NCBI GenBank assembly: GCA_947426945.1
Contig: CANEFX010000026.1
Location: 1 to 32,691, forward strand
From: an uncultured Bacillota bacterium
GTDB taxonomy: Bacteria > Bacillota > Clostridia > Oscillospirales > Oscillospiraceae
Length of the DNA: 32,691 nucleotides
Direction: 5' to 3'
Shown: in pieces, positions 6,974 through 16,378 of the stretch
Position numbering within the stretch: the first letter of the stretch is position 1
How the letters are laid out: the number at the start of each line of letters is the position of its first letter
The notes under the pieces: model-generated
Told to the model about the DNA's origin: nothing
What the model saw: only the letters and a program-made list of their open reading frames with translations
Databases searched by the model: none
Translations under genes and position numbers: made by a program

Positions 6974-8071
6974 TCATGGTTCCGCCGAAACCAGACCCTC
7001 CAGGGGGATGTCCACGCTGCCGCCCTCGATGCTCACGTTGAGGGTGCCGCCCTCCAGGCCCTCCAGGGCGGTGATTTCCTCCAGGCGGAAGCCTCGGTTC
7101 TGGTCCTGGTCTCCTAACGAACCGCCCAGGTCTGTCAGCGGTATGATCTCTCCTTTCCGGGTGGTCAGTGTCATGGTGTCAGAATTGGCCAGCTGGTGCC
7201 AGCGGTTGCCGATCCCTCCGCCATACTGCTGCGGGATGGGGGCCTCGCTTTCCATCTGAATCCGCAGGGTCATGGGGGACAGATAGAGCTCTGTCATCGT
7301 AATATTGATACCGTCCAGCTGCCCCACGATTTGATTGGGCTGAATGCTCTGGCCCATGTCCTGCCAAGTGACAGGAACCTCGCAGGACCAATTACCGGAA
7401 TAGATTGTGGTCACGGTGGGCTCCGGGTTATACCGGACCAGGTCACTGTTGTGCAGGGATATCCCGCCGATCTCCCAGTCCGGCTGAATCCCGTCCTCCA
7501 GTTCCAGGCGGAACAGCAGGGACAGGTGGTGGTCCAGCGGGTCCTCATCGTCCAGCACTACTATCCTCCAGCCCCAGCCCCCAACTCCCGGGATGGGCTC
7601 CCCCGTCTGATCCAGCAGGTCGGGCACAGATGCCCCTAAGCTGCCGCCGTTAAAGTCGCAGAAGATATCATCCGCCTCTCTGCCCAGATCCAGCACCGTC
7701 CCCTCAGGAGCGGTAAAATCGGCCAGGAGCATGATGGTATACCGGTCCATCAGCACCTGGGTTACGTGGAGCGCAGCTCCGTTGTCCTCCACGGTCACGT
7801 CTACTGGCACGGCGCCGGAGGCCAGCAGCTCCGCCTGGTTGGGTCCTGCTCCAAAATAGTCCAACAGCCGCTGGTCTATGCCCGTCACCACGGCGGCGGC
7901 GCAGGAAATGACCATCAGCGCGGCGGCAAGTCCGATCACGGTCAGTTTTTTCAGCTTTTTCATGGGTTTGACCTTCCTTTCCGTCTGGAGAAGGCGGTCC
8001 AGCCCGGCCTGCTCCTGCTCCCGGGTGGGAGCCAGAGCGTTAAACATACGGTTCAAGTCACGTGGTTCCAT
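6974..8071 (-). CDS. DUF4179-type membrane protein, probable anti-sigma factor
   Basis: The 365-aa protein has a cytoplasmic N-terminus (1-38), one membrane segment (about 39-63, after KPMKKLKK) and a large outer domain of beta-rich sequence with many aspartates. This is the layout of DUF4179/DUF5643 proteins paired with ECF sigma factors in Firmicutes. Its start overlaps the end of the sigma gene by 14 bases, so the two are translationally coupled. By family knowledge it should hold the sigma factor at the membrane until a cell-envelope signal releases it. No zinc-binding anti-sigma motif can be seen, so the mode of binding is unknown. Confidence 0.8.
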   Translation of the reverse strand: MEPRDLNRMFNALAPTREQEQAGLDRLLQTERKVKPMKKLKKLTVIGLAAALMVISCAAAVVTGIDQRLLDYFGAGPNQAELLASGAVPVDVTVEDNGAALHVTQVLMDRYTIMLLADFTAPEGTVLDLGREADDIFCDFNGGSLGASVPDLLDQTGEPIPGVGGWGWRIVVLDDEDPLDHHLSLLFRLELEDGIQPDWEIGGISLHNSDLVRYNPEPTVTTIYSGNWSCEVPVTWQDMGQSIQPNQIVGQLDGINITMTELYLSPMTLRIQMESEAPIPQQYGGGIGNRWHQLANSDTMTLTTRKGEIIPLTDLGGSLGDQDQNRGFRLEEITALEGLEGGTLNVSIEGGSVDIPLEGLVSAEP

Positions 8072-8549
8072 AGCCTTCCGCCTCCAATCGCAATTTCAGT
8101 TTCTTCCGCGCCTGGACCAGCCGGGAACGCACGGTGGATGGGTTCTCCCCCAGCATCTCGGCAATTTCGTCGGTGGTATAGCCTTCGTAGTAGTGGAGGA
8201 ATAACACCAGCCGGTGCTTCTCCGGCAGGGCGGCCACCTGGTCCCAGATCAGGCCGTCCCGGGGGTCCTCCCAAGCCAGGCTGTCCAGAACGGAAAAGTC
8301 CTCCCGGCGCCTGCGCCACCAGTGCTTCAGCTGATCCCGGCACTCGTTCCGGGCGGTGACGATGAGCCAGGCTTTTTCGTGCTCCGGATCACGAAAGACC
8401 TTGTCCCGCTCCAATACCCGGCGAAAGACAGTCTGGGCGGCGTCCTCGGCGTCGGGTACGTTCTTCATCAGCACCAGGCAAATTTGATATACCAGCTTAA
8501 AATTCCGCTGGTAAATTCCTTCGATTTCCTCCCGGCTGTATACGCCCAT
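8058..8549 (-). CDS. ECF-type RNA polymerase sigma factor
   Basis: The 163-aa protein has sigma region 2 at about 12-78 (core-binding part near VPDAEDAAQTVF; DNA-melting part near KAWLIVTARN) and region 4 at about 105-155 (LPEKHRLVLFLHYYEGYTTDEIAEML, then the recognition helix NPSTVRSRL). It lacks regions 1 and 3, as ECF factors do. The ribosome site is GGAGG. The overlapping DUF4179 gene marks a sigma/anti-sigma pair. Such pairs usually control their own promoter and envelope-stress genes. I could not identify a convincing ECF promoter ahead of it. Confidence 0.93.
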   Translation of the reverse strand: MGVYSREEIEGIYQRNFKLVYQICLVLMKNVPDAEDAAQTVFRRVLERDKVFRDPEHEKAWLIVTARNECRDQLKHWWRRRREDFSVLDSLAWEDPRDGLIWDQVAALPEKHRLVLFLHYYEGYTTDEIAEMLGENPSTVRSRLVQARKKLKLRLEAEGYGTT

Positions 8550-8619
8550 CGGCCCCGCCTCCGTTCTGTCCCTCTGTCTGTTACACGATTGGGGAAGGAA
8601 AATTGTTGATGTCCTTCTG

Positions 8620-8657
8620 AAAAAATTTTAACCGACTGGCCATCCGGCCAGCCGGTT
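8620..8657 (-). terminator. Terminator of the alaS-DUF4250 unit
   Basis: On the minus strand AACCGGCTGGCC and GGCCAGTCGGTT form a 12-bp stem with a four-base loop, followed by AAAATTTTTT. Confidence 0.85.
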
Positions 8658-8661
8658 GAGT

Positions 8662-8835
8662 TCAGATAAACTGGTTCCGCTCCGGGCTGTAGGCGTAGTT
8701 CACACCCTCCAGCTTGCGGACAAGTTCGTCACGGTCGGTGTCCAGATCGTCGCAGAGCGCGTCCAGACTGTCGTAGTCGTCCCGAAGCTTGGTGTTCACA
8801 TAGCTGAGCAGAATGATGGGGTCCTGAGGAAGCAT
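8662..8835 (-). CDS. DUF4250 domain protein, 57 aa
   Basis: This short frame begins MLPQDPIILLSYVNTKL and ends SPERNQFI, matching the whole of the DUF4250 family, common in clostridia: a conserved opening MLPxDPxxLLS, an acidic middle that looks like a short helix-turn-helix (SLDALCDDLD), and a terminal NQF. The role of the family is unknown. The ribosome site GGGGGG lies 7 bases ahead of the start. It follows alaS by 12 bp and shares its terminator, so it belongs to the alaS transcript. Confidence 0.88.
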   Translation of the reverse strand: MLPQDPIILLSYVNTKLRDDYDSLDALCDDLDTDRDELVRKLEGVNYAYSPERNQFI

Positions 8836-8847
8836 AGTAATCCCCCC

Positions 8848-11532
<2,685 letters not shown>

Positions 11533-11566
11533 GGTTGTTACCTCCGTTGTATGATGAATTTTACAG

Positions 11567-11760
11567 GTTTCCTCCAAAAGGCTCCTTTGGAAAGGAGCTG
11601 TCAACTGAAAGCTGACTGAGGATTGCGTTCGGCGAAGCCGAACATACGAAGTAAACAAGGTCCGAAAACCTTATTTGCTCCGCACATTTCGCCTACGGCG
11701 AAACTCAATCCTCCGTCACGGGCTTTGCCCGTGCCACCTCCTTTCAAAAGGAGGCTTTTT
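11567..11760. repeat. MITE-like intergenic repeat, about 190 bp
   Basis: The two ends are imperfect inverted repeats of about 60 bases (AAAAGGCTCCTTTGGAAAGG at the left; AAAGGAGGCTTTTT at the right), each ending inward in GAGGATTG and a GTT. Each arm can also fold on itself (CCTCCTTT/AAAGGAGG and CACGGG/CCCGTG). There is no coding content. I recall similar stem-loop units in intergenic regions of gut Oscillospiraceae. It lies between the lipoprotein gene and alaS and must be transcribed if the T-box controls alaS. Confidence 0.7.
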
Positions 11761-11778
11761 CCGCTGCGGCGGGGAGCT

Positions 11779-12204
11779 TCACCGCACCGTAATTTGAATC
11801 CCCATCAGCTCCATATCGGTGCTGTAGGCGATGCGGTACATCAGATTTTTCTTCTCGTGTTTCCAGTAGAGCACCGCTGTGCCGTACTCTTCGCCGGTGT
11901 CTTTGATTGTCTGACCGGTGGTCATAATATCGCTCTCGGTGACATATGCCCCCGCCTTGTCCAAAAAGCCCTCCATATATTCCTGGATGGCCTCCGGGCT
12001 GGAGGTCTCCCTGGCGTCCTCCCGGAGCAGGTCATAGACCTCCTGCCACTCCTCTCGGTTAAGCATCGCAGCTACTTCCCGGCCCTGTACCACCAGCTCG
12101 GTGGCGTCCATCCCCTCCGGGAGGGGGTTTCCGGACACCTTACATCCGGACAGCAGGAGCAGCGCCGACAGTGCGGCCAGCAGCAAGGCGAATTTTTTCC
12201 TCAT
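11779..12204 (-). CDS. DUF3887-like lipoprotein
   Basis: The 141-aa protein has a lipoprotein signal peptide: MRKK, a leucine/alanine-rich core and the lipobox LLSGC with C21 as the likely lipidated residue. The mature part (about 22-141) is an alpha+beta domain with the DUF3887 look: an N-terminal helix with 'MLNREEWQEVYDLL', a glycine/tyrosine-containing hinge and final strands ending MGIQITVR. The start at 12204 follows AAGGAGG; a longer frame runs back into the T-box terminator and is unlikely. It is the first gene after the Ala T-box. No role in alanine use can be seen. Confidence 0.8.
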   Translation of the reverse strand: MRKKFALLLAALSALLLLSGCKVSGNPLPEGMDATELVVQGREVAAMLNREEWQEVYDLLREDARETSSPEAIQEYMEGFLDKAGAYVTESDIMTTGQTIKDTGEEYGTAVLYWKHEKKNLMYRIAYSTDMELMGIQITVR

Positions 12205-12260
12205 GACTTCCTCCTTTCGGAAATTTCGGATCGCCCCCTCCGGGGCGGGCAGGGGAGCGC

Positions 12261-12486
12261 AAAAACCGCCCTTGACAGGTCTGTCAAGGGCGGAGAAGCT
12301 CCACGGTACCACCTTGGTTATCCCCGCAGGGCGGGGCGTCTCGTTCGTCCGTAACGGGGACGGACCGTCCCGGTCGTCCCGGGCCGCTCAGGAGTGGCCT
12401 GCGCGGCTGTACCGACCGAGGGCTCCCACCATCCCCTCTCGCTTGCGGCCGTCAGATCACGCTTGGCTCCGTCATCGTATTTCGCG
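12261..12486 (-). promoter_or_regulatory. T-box leader, alanine type
   Basis: The minus-strand RNA starts with a stem I region (GATGACGGAGCC, then an AGCGAGAGGGGATGGTGGGAG-like distal part). It has a candidate specifier GCC at 12396-12398 followed by A, a GTTA-loop stem near 12350, the T-box CCAAGGTGGTACCGTGG at 12301-12317, and a terminator (14-bp stem, 12266-12293, then TTTTTG). The antiterminator bulge reads TGGT, which pairs with a tRNA ending ACCA. This fits tRNA-Ala and argues against glycine (U73), although GGC overlaps by one base. Uncharged tRNA-Ala should allow read-through into the lipoprotein gene and alaS. Confidence 0.9.
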
Positions 12487-12492
12487 GGATTT

Positions 12493-12520
12493 ATTCTATC
12501 ATATTTCCGGCTGTTGTCAA
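12493..12520 (-). promoter_or_regulatory. Promoter of the T-box unit
   Basis: On the minus strand a perfect TTGACA and TAGAAT are separated by 16 bases, about 7 bases ahead of the leader. Its -35 lies 15 bp from the -35 of the divergent thyA promoter. Confidence 0.75.
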
Positions 12521-12535
12521 CTGTTTTTTACGGGG

Positions 12536-12564
12536 TTGTGCCCCGCTTTCTTTTGTGATACAAT
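12536..12564 (+). promoter_or_regulatory. Promoter of thyA
   Basis: TTGTGC and TACAAT are separated by 17 bases; the -10 ends 33 bases ahead of the thyA start. Confidence 0.65.
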
Positions 12565-12597
12565 CACATCATCTCCAACAGAGAGGAATATGGAATT

Positions 12598-13428
12598 ATG
12601 AGCTATGCCGACCAGGTGTTTATTCAGAATTGCAAAGATATCCTGTCCCGGGGCGTGTGGGATACCGGCCGCCAGGTCCGCCCCCGCTGGGAGGATGGAA
12701 CCCCCGCCCACACGGTGAAGCTCTTTGGGGTGGTGAACCGCTACGATCTGCGGGAGGAATTTCCCATCCTCACCCTGCGCAGACAGTTTATCAAGTCGGC
12801 GGTGGACGAGCTGCTGTGGATCTGGCAGAAGAAGTCCAACAACATTCGCGACCTGAACAGTCATGTCTGGGACGCCTGGGCGGATGAGACGGGCTCCATC
12901 GGCAAGGCCTACGGCTACCAGCTGGGGGTAAAGCACCATTACCCCCAGGGGGATATGGATCAGGTGGACAAGATCCTGTGGGACTTAAGGCACGATCCGG
13001 CCTCCCGGCGGATTCTGGCCATCATGTACAACCATCACGATCTCAGCGAGATGGCGCTCTATCCCTGCGCCTACTCCATGACCTTCAACGTGTCCGGGAA
13101 CACCCTCAACGCCATTTTGAACCAGCGCTCCCAGGACATGCTCACTGCCAACGGCTGGAATGTGATGCAGTACGCCGTGCTGCTGCACATGATCGCCCAG
13201 GTCACCGGCTTTGAGGCCGGGGAGCTGGTCCACGTCATTGCCGACTGCCATATCTACGACCGCCACGTGCCCGTGGTGGAGGAGTTGATTTCCCGCACGC
13301 CTTTCGACGCGCCGAAATTCTGTCTGGACGAAAGCGTCGCCGATTTTTACACCTTCACCCCCGCCAGCGTCACCCTGGAGGGTTATCAGGCCCATCCCCT
13401 GGATCAAAAAATACCGGTAGCAGTTTAG
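12598..13428 (+). CDS. thyA: Thymidylate synthase
   Basis: The 276-aa enzyme makes dTMP from dUMP with methylene-tetrahydrofolate. It resembles the B. subtilis ThyA branch, not the E. coli one: the catalytic cysteine C157 sits in ALYPCAYS, where most ThyA proteins have PCH. The dUMP phosphate-binding RSQD (177-180) and the DCHIYDRH block (216-223) are present, as is the N-terminal GTPAHT and the ELLWIW motif. The length is normal. A GAGAGGA ribosome site lies 10 bases ahead of the ATG. It is the first gene of a three-gene plus-strand run with a lipoprotein and folA, which regenerates the oxidised folate. Confidence 0.96.
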   Translation: MSYADQVFIQNCKDILSRGVWDTGRQVRPRWEDGTPAHTVKLFGVVNRYDLREEFPILTLRRQFIKSAVDELLWIWQKKSNNIRDLNSHVWDAWADETGSIGKAYGYQLGVKHHYPQGDMDQVDKILWDLRHDPASRRILAIMYNHHDLSEMALYPCAYSMTFNVSGNTLNAILNQRSQDMLTANGWNVMQYAVLLHMIAQVTGFEAGELVHVIADCHIYDRHVPVVEELISRTPFDAPKFCLDESVADFYTFTPASVTLEGYQAHPLDQKIPVAV

Positions 13429-13460
13429 CGGCCGGGCCGGTCGATGAAAGGACGGAATCT

Positions 13461-14150
13461 ATGAAGCGGATTTTTACGTTTGCCCTGGCGTTGGGCATGA
13501 CCCTGAGCCTGGCCGCCTGCGGCGATGATAACAGGGCCGTCTCCCACTCCGGCGCCGGAAGCGGGGCAGACTCCAGTCCATCTCTGCCTGCGGTGGATTA
13601 CGCTCCTCTGTATGAAAAATATACCGATGTCTCCGCACTGCCCGTTCTGGAGATCGACATGGACGACATCTGCGTGTTTGACGACAGAACGCTGACCCTT
13701 GAGGATGCCATCAGCAACGAGCCGGAACTGCTGACCTATAACCTGTTTTATTACATCGCCTCCGCCCAATTTGACCTTCTGATGGAGCTGGTTGGGGAAG
13801 AGGAACACATCCAGATCGCGATGGGCAATGAGCGCGCCAACTTTGAAGAGGGATACTATCTTACAGAAGAGACACTCCACTCCCTGCGTACATTGGCGGC
13901 GGAGGATTTGAATCATCTCAGCCCGTTTGTGGAAGAAGAGCTTCTGAGCCTGATTGAAGCCTGTGACCTTGAAGAATATGTTGTGGTACAGGTAGAAAGA
14001 AGCTGGAAATACAACGAGGCCTATGCGGCGGCAGGGCCGCAGCTGAGCGACGGGGAAAAATACATACGATATTATTTGTTCGCCAAGACCGCGAAGGTCC
14101 CGGAGTTTAAGCTGTATGATATATATTGGGAGGAATTTTTCGCGGAATAG
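13461..14150 (+). CDS. Lipoprotein of unknown function between thyA and folA
   Basis: The 229-aa protein has a clear lipoprotein signal (MKRIF, hydrophobic core, lipobox LAAC with C20). A Ser/Gly/Ala linker (about 27-43) leads to an acidic, mostly helical domain with no family I recognise. AAAGGA precedes the ATG. It lies 32 bp after thyA, and folA starts 25 bp after it, so the three are probably co-transcribed. Its base composition looks less G+C-rich than either neighbour, which suggests a later insertion into the folate pair. A link to thymidylate or folate metabolism cannot be supported by sequence. Confidence 0.8.
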   Translation: MKRIFTFALALGMTLSLAACGDDNRAVSHSGAGSGADSSPSLPAVDYAPLYEKYTDVSALPVLEIDMDDICVFDDRTLTLEDAISNEPELLTYNLFYYIASAQFDLLMELVGEEEHIQIAMGNERANFEEGYYLTEETLHSLRTLAAEDLNHLSPFVEEELLSLIEACDLEEYVVVQVERSWKYNEAYAAAGPQLSDGEKYIRYYLFAKTAKVPEFKLYDIYWEEFFAE

Positions 14151-14175
14151 AAAATTTTTCCTGGAGGAGAAGCAT

Positions 14176-14655
14176 ATGAATTTAATCGTGGCTGTGGACC
14201 GGAACTGGGCAATCGGGAAGGACGGAGACCAGCTGGTCTACATATCGGAGGACCTGCGGCGCTTTAAGGCCCTGACCCTGGGCCGTACGGTGATCCTGGG
14301 CCGCAAAACCCTGGCCACCTTCCCCGGGGGGAGGCCCCTGAAGGGGAGGAGAAACCTGATTTTATCCCGGGACCCCGATTTCGCCCCGGACGGGGCGGAG
14401 GTGTTCCGGGATCTGGAGACCCTGCTGGCCGCCGCCCCGGAGGACGCCTTTGTCATCGGCGGGGCGTCGGTGTACGCGGCCCTGCTGGACAGGTGCGATA
14501 CTGCTTATGTCACCAAGATCAGCGGCCGGTTTCCCCAGGCGGACTGCTTCTTCCCAGACTTGGACGCCCAGGCGGAGTGGGGGATCGCAGAGGAGGGCCC
14601 GAAGCTGGAGGAAAACGGTCTGGAGTTTCACTATGTGACCTATAAGAGGGCATAA
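14176..14655 (+). CDS. folA: Dihydrofolate reductase
   Basis: The 159-aa enzyme reduces dihydrofolate to tetrahydrofolate with NADPH. Family landmarks are the start MNLIVAVDRNWAIGKDG, the acidic substrate residue in SEDLRRFK (E25 or D26), the cofactor motif VILGRKT (39-45), LSRDP, FVIGGASVY and the C-terminal FHYVTYKR. The start at 14176 follows GGAGGAGA and gives the usual length; the in-frame extension upstream overlaps the lipoprotein gene and is not credible. It closes the thyA unit, and a two-way terminator follows directly. Confidence 0.96.
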   Translation: MNLIVAVDRNWAIGKDGDQLVYISEDLRRFKALTLGRTVILGRKTLATFPGGRPLKGRRNLILSRDPDFAPDGAEVFRDLETLLAAAPEDAFVIGGASVYAALLDRCDTAYVTKISGRFPQADCFFPDLDAQAEWGIAEEGPKLEENGLEFHYVTYKRA

Positions 14656-14683
14656 AAAACCGCCTCAAGTGAGGCGGTTTTTG
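14656..14683 (+). terminator. Two-way terminator between folA and the xpaC-like gene
   Basis: AAAACCGCCTCA and TGAGGCGGTTTTT pair over a two-base loop, giving a U-tract on both strands for the converging genes. Confidence 0.9.
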
Positions 14684-14689
14684 CCGTTT

Positions 14690-15901
14690 TTACAGGCCCA
14701 GAGTAAGTCCCTCCTGGTCGGACAGGCCGTCCTTGGCCAGCATCCGCTCCAGTACCTCCACGTCGGTGGTGATGTCCATGGCGTCCCCCTGGAAGAGGAG
14801 GTCCAGCTGTTTCTCAAAGCCTTCCACCACCTTGTCCATCATCCCCTCGATGCGCTGCATAGCGGCGGTGATGTTGGAACCGGACACCTCCTGGTCCTCC
14901 AGCTGGCCGTAAGCACGGAGGATTTTCAGGGTGGTGGGCAGATAGTAGCTCAGGAAGCTGTGGAGCTGGGCGGCCTTATCCGGGTGGGTTTTCTGATAGT
15001 CCAGGATCTTGGCGGTGATGACCCCGATCCGGTCGATCTGGGCGGACATCTTCTCATTTTCAATGGCGTCGTTGACCGCCTTGATTTCGGCCAGAATGGC
15101 GTTTTCATCCTCCTTGGGGGGCGGAGGGGGAGCGGGCTGCGCCTTGGGGGGCTGGGCGACGCCGTCGCCGGTCAGCACCAGCCGGTCGCCGCCGTAGTCC
15201 AGATAGCCCTGGGGGAACAGGCCGTCGTCCAGCATGTCGGCCAGGTCGTCCCGCGCCTTGGAAGTAGACAGGCCGGCGGCCGAGGCCAGAGCGGAGATGG
15301 ACACCGAGCTCTGATTGCCCACCATAGCCAGGTAATTGCGGAACCGGCTGGCCTGCTTCCGCTTGCGCAGGCCGGCCCACAGAAAGCCCAGTCCGCCGGC
15401 GGCGACGCAGGGCAGGATGATCAGGTCCATCAGTTCCTGAATGAAGAAAGAGAGTTCGCCGTTAAACAGCCAGAACAGCGCGTCGCCCATACCGCCCACA
15501 AAGCCCAGCATGCAGCCCGCAGCCACGGCCCCTCCGGCGATGGCCCAGCTTTTGCCCTTTTTGTCCAGCTCAGAGATCAGATCCCGGACCTTGACCTTCT
15601 TTTTCCCGGGCTTGCGGGGGACCTGCCTTTGTACGGGCTCCTCCCAGGCGGGAGCAGCCAGGGGGTCGTCCTCCCGGGAGGCGGTCCGGGCGCCGACGCG
15701 CTGCTGGCCGTCCCGTTGCTCATAATAGGGGTGGCGGCCCTGCTGCCGCTTCTTTTTGGCTTTTCCGTCTCCACTGAGCAGCTTCATTACAATCATCAGC
15801 ACACCCACCGGGGCGGCCACACCGGTGAAGATCAGTCCCAAAGCAATCAGCCAATAAAATCCGTCGCCGTTGGTTTTCCGGTCCTCGCGATAGTCAGACA
15901 T
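14690..15901 (-). CDS. XpaC-family (5-bromo-4-chloroindolyl phosphate hydrolysis) membrane protein
   Basis: The 403-aa protein begins with a short polar stretch and a membrane segment (about 17-42), then a basic linker and two more hydrophobic segments (about 120-145 and 155-175). A winged-helix-like stretch follows (about 190-250, with VSISALASAAGLSTSKARDDL). After a proline run comes the XpaC domain (about 275-400), rich in helices. XpaC proteins are often encoded next to TelA-type toxic-anion-resistance genes; none is here. The biochemical role is unclear despite the family name. The start at 15901 follows GGGGGA. A weak extended promoter (TGT-TATAGT at 16059-16067) may drive it through a long leader. 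Confidence 0.75.
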   Translation of the reverse strand: MSDYREDRKTNGDGFYWLIALGLIFTGVAAPVGVLMIVMKLLSGDGKAKKKRQQGRHPYYEQRDGQQRVGARTASREDDPLAAPAWEEPVQRQVPRKPGKKKVKVRDLISELDKKGKSWAIAGGAVAAGCMLGFVGGMGDALFWLFNGELSFFIQELMDLIILPCVAAGGLGFLWAGLRKRKQASRFRNYLAMVGNQSSVSISALASAAGLSTSKARDDLADMLDDGLFPQGYLDYGGDRLVLTGDGVAQPPKAQPAPPPPPKEDENAILAEIKAVNDAIENEKMSAQIDRIGVITAKILDYQKTHPDKAAQLHSFLSYYLPTTLKILRAYGQLEDQEVSGSNITAAMQRIEGMMDKVVEGFEKQLDLLFQGDAMDITTDVEVLERMLAKDGLSDQEGLTLGL

Positions 15902-15983
15902 CACATATCCCCCATATTCGTAATGAACGCCGGCGCTCTTCCGGCGGCCCCTTGAGCGTGTCCCGAATGAGAGAGTTTCAGCT

Positions 15984-16014
15984 GTGTTTCCCCCGCCTTT
16001 GGCGGGGAAAACAC
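15984..16014. repeat. Hairpin in the 477-bp gap between xpaC-like and vanW-like genes
   Basis: Arms of 14 bases (GTGTTTCCCCCGCC and its near-perfect complement) enclose a three-base loop. Neither side has a U-tract, so it is a leader hairpin or small repeat, not a terminator. Beyond this and the vanW promoter I see nothing else in 15902-16378. Confidence 0.6.
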
Positions 16015-16264
16015 GCCAATATACCTTTCCGGCGGATACGCTCCAGTCTCTTGATGTAACTATAACAGAAAATTCCCAAAATGGAATTGATTTTTTCTTA
16101 AAATTTCGTGAAGAGCGGTCTCTCTGCACCCTGACCCCTATCATAGCGCACCGAAGAAGAAAAGTAAATGGCCCACCCGATTTTTTCTCTGGAAACGGTT
16201 AGAAGATTTGGGGAGATTTTCGGGGGAGTTGTAACTATTCTGTAATTATTTCATAGGTGACGCG

Positions 16265-16273
16265 TGCTATAAT
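16265..16273 (+). promoter_or_regulatory. Extended -10 promoter of the VanW-domain gene
   Basis: TGC-TATAAT is a perfect extended -10. No good -35 is present 17 bases upstream (TTATTT), which fits an extended -10 promoter. The leader to the start codon is about 100 bases. Confidence 0.6.
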
Positions 16274-16378
16274 ATCAACGATTGCCGCAAAAGCGCGCCG
16301 CGCACCGCGGCGTAAACATATGCGTGAAAGGTGCACGGGACTGCTCTGGGGGCGGGATCAGTTAGGAAGGTGAAAGGG

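Noticed and set aside
12396-12399. Glycine (GGC) reading of the T-box specifier
   Set aside because: GGC overlaps GCC by one base, but the antiterminator bulge TGGT needs a tRNA with A73, which fits Ala and not Gly, and alaS lies downstream. The base after GCC is also the usual purine.
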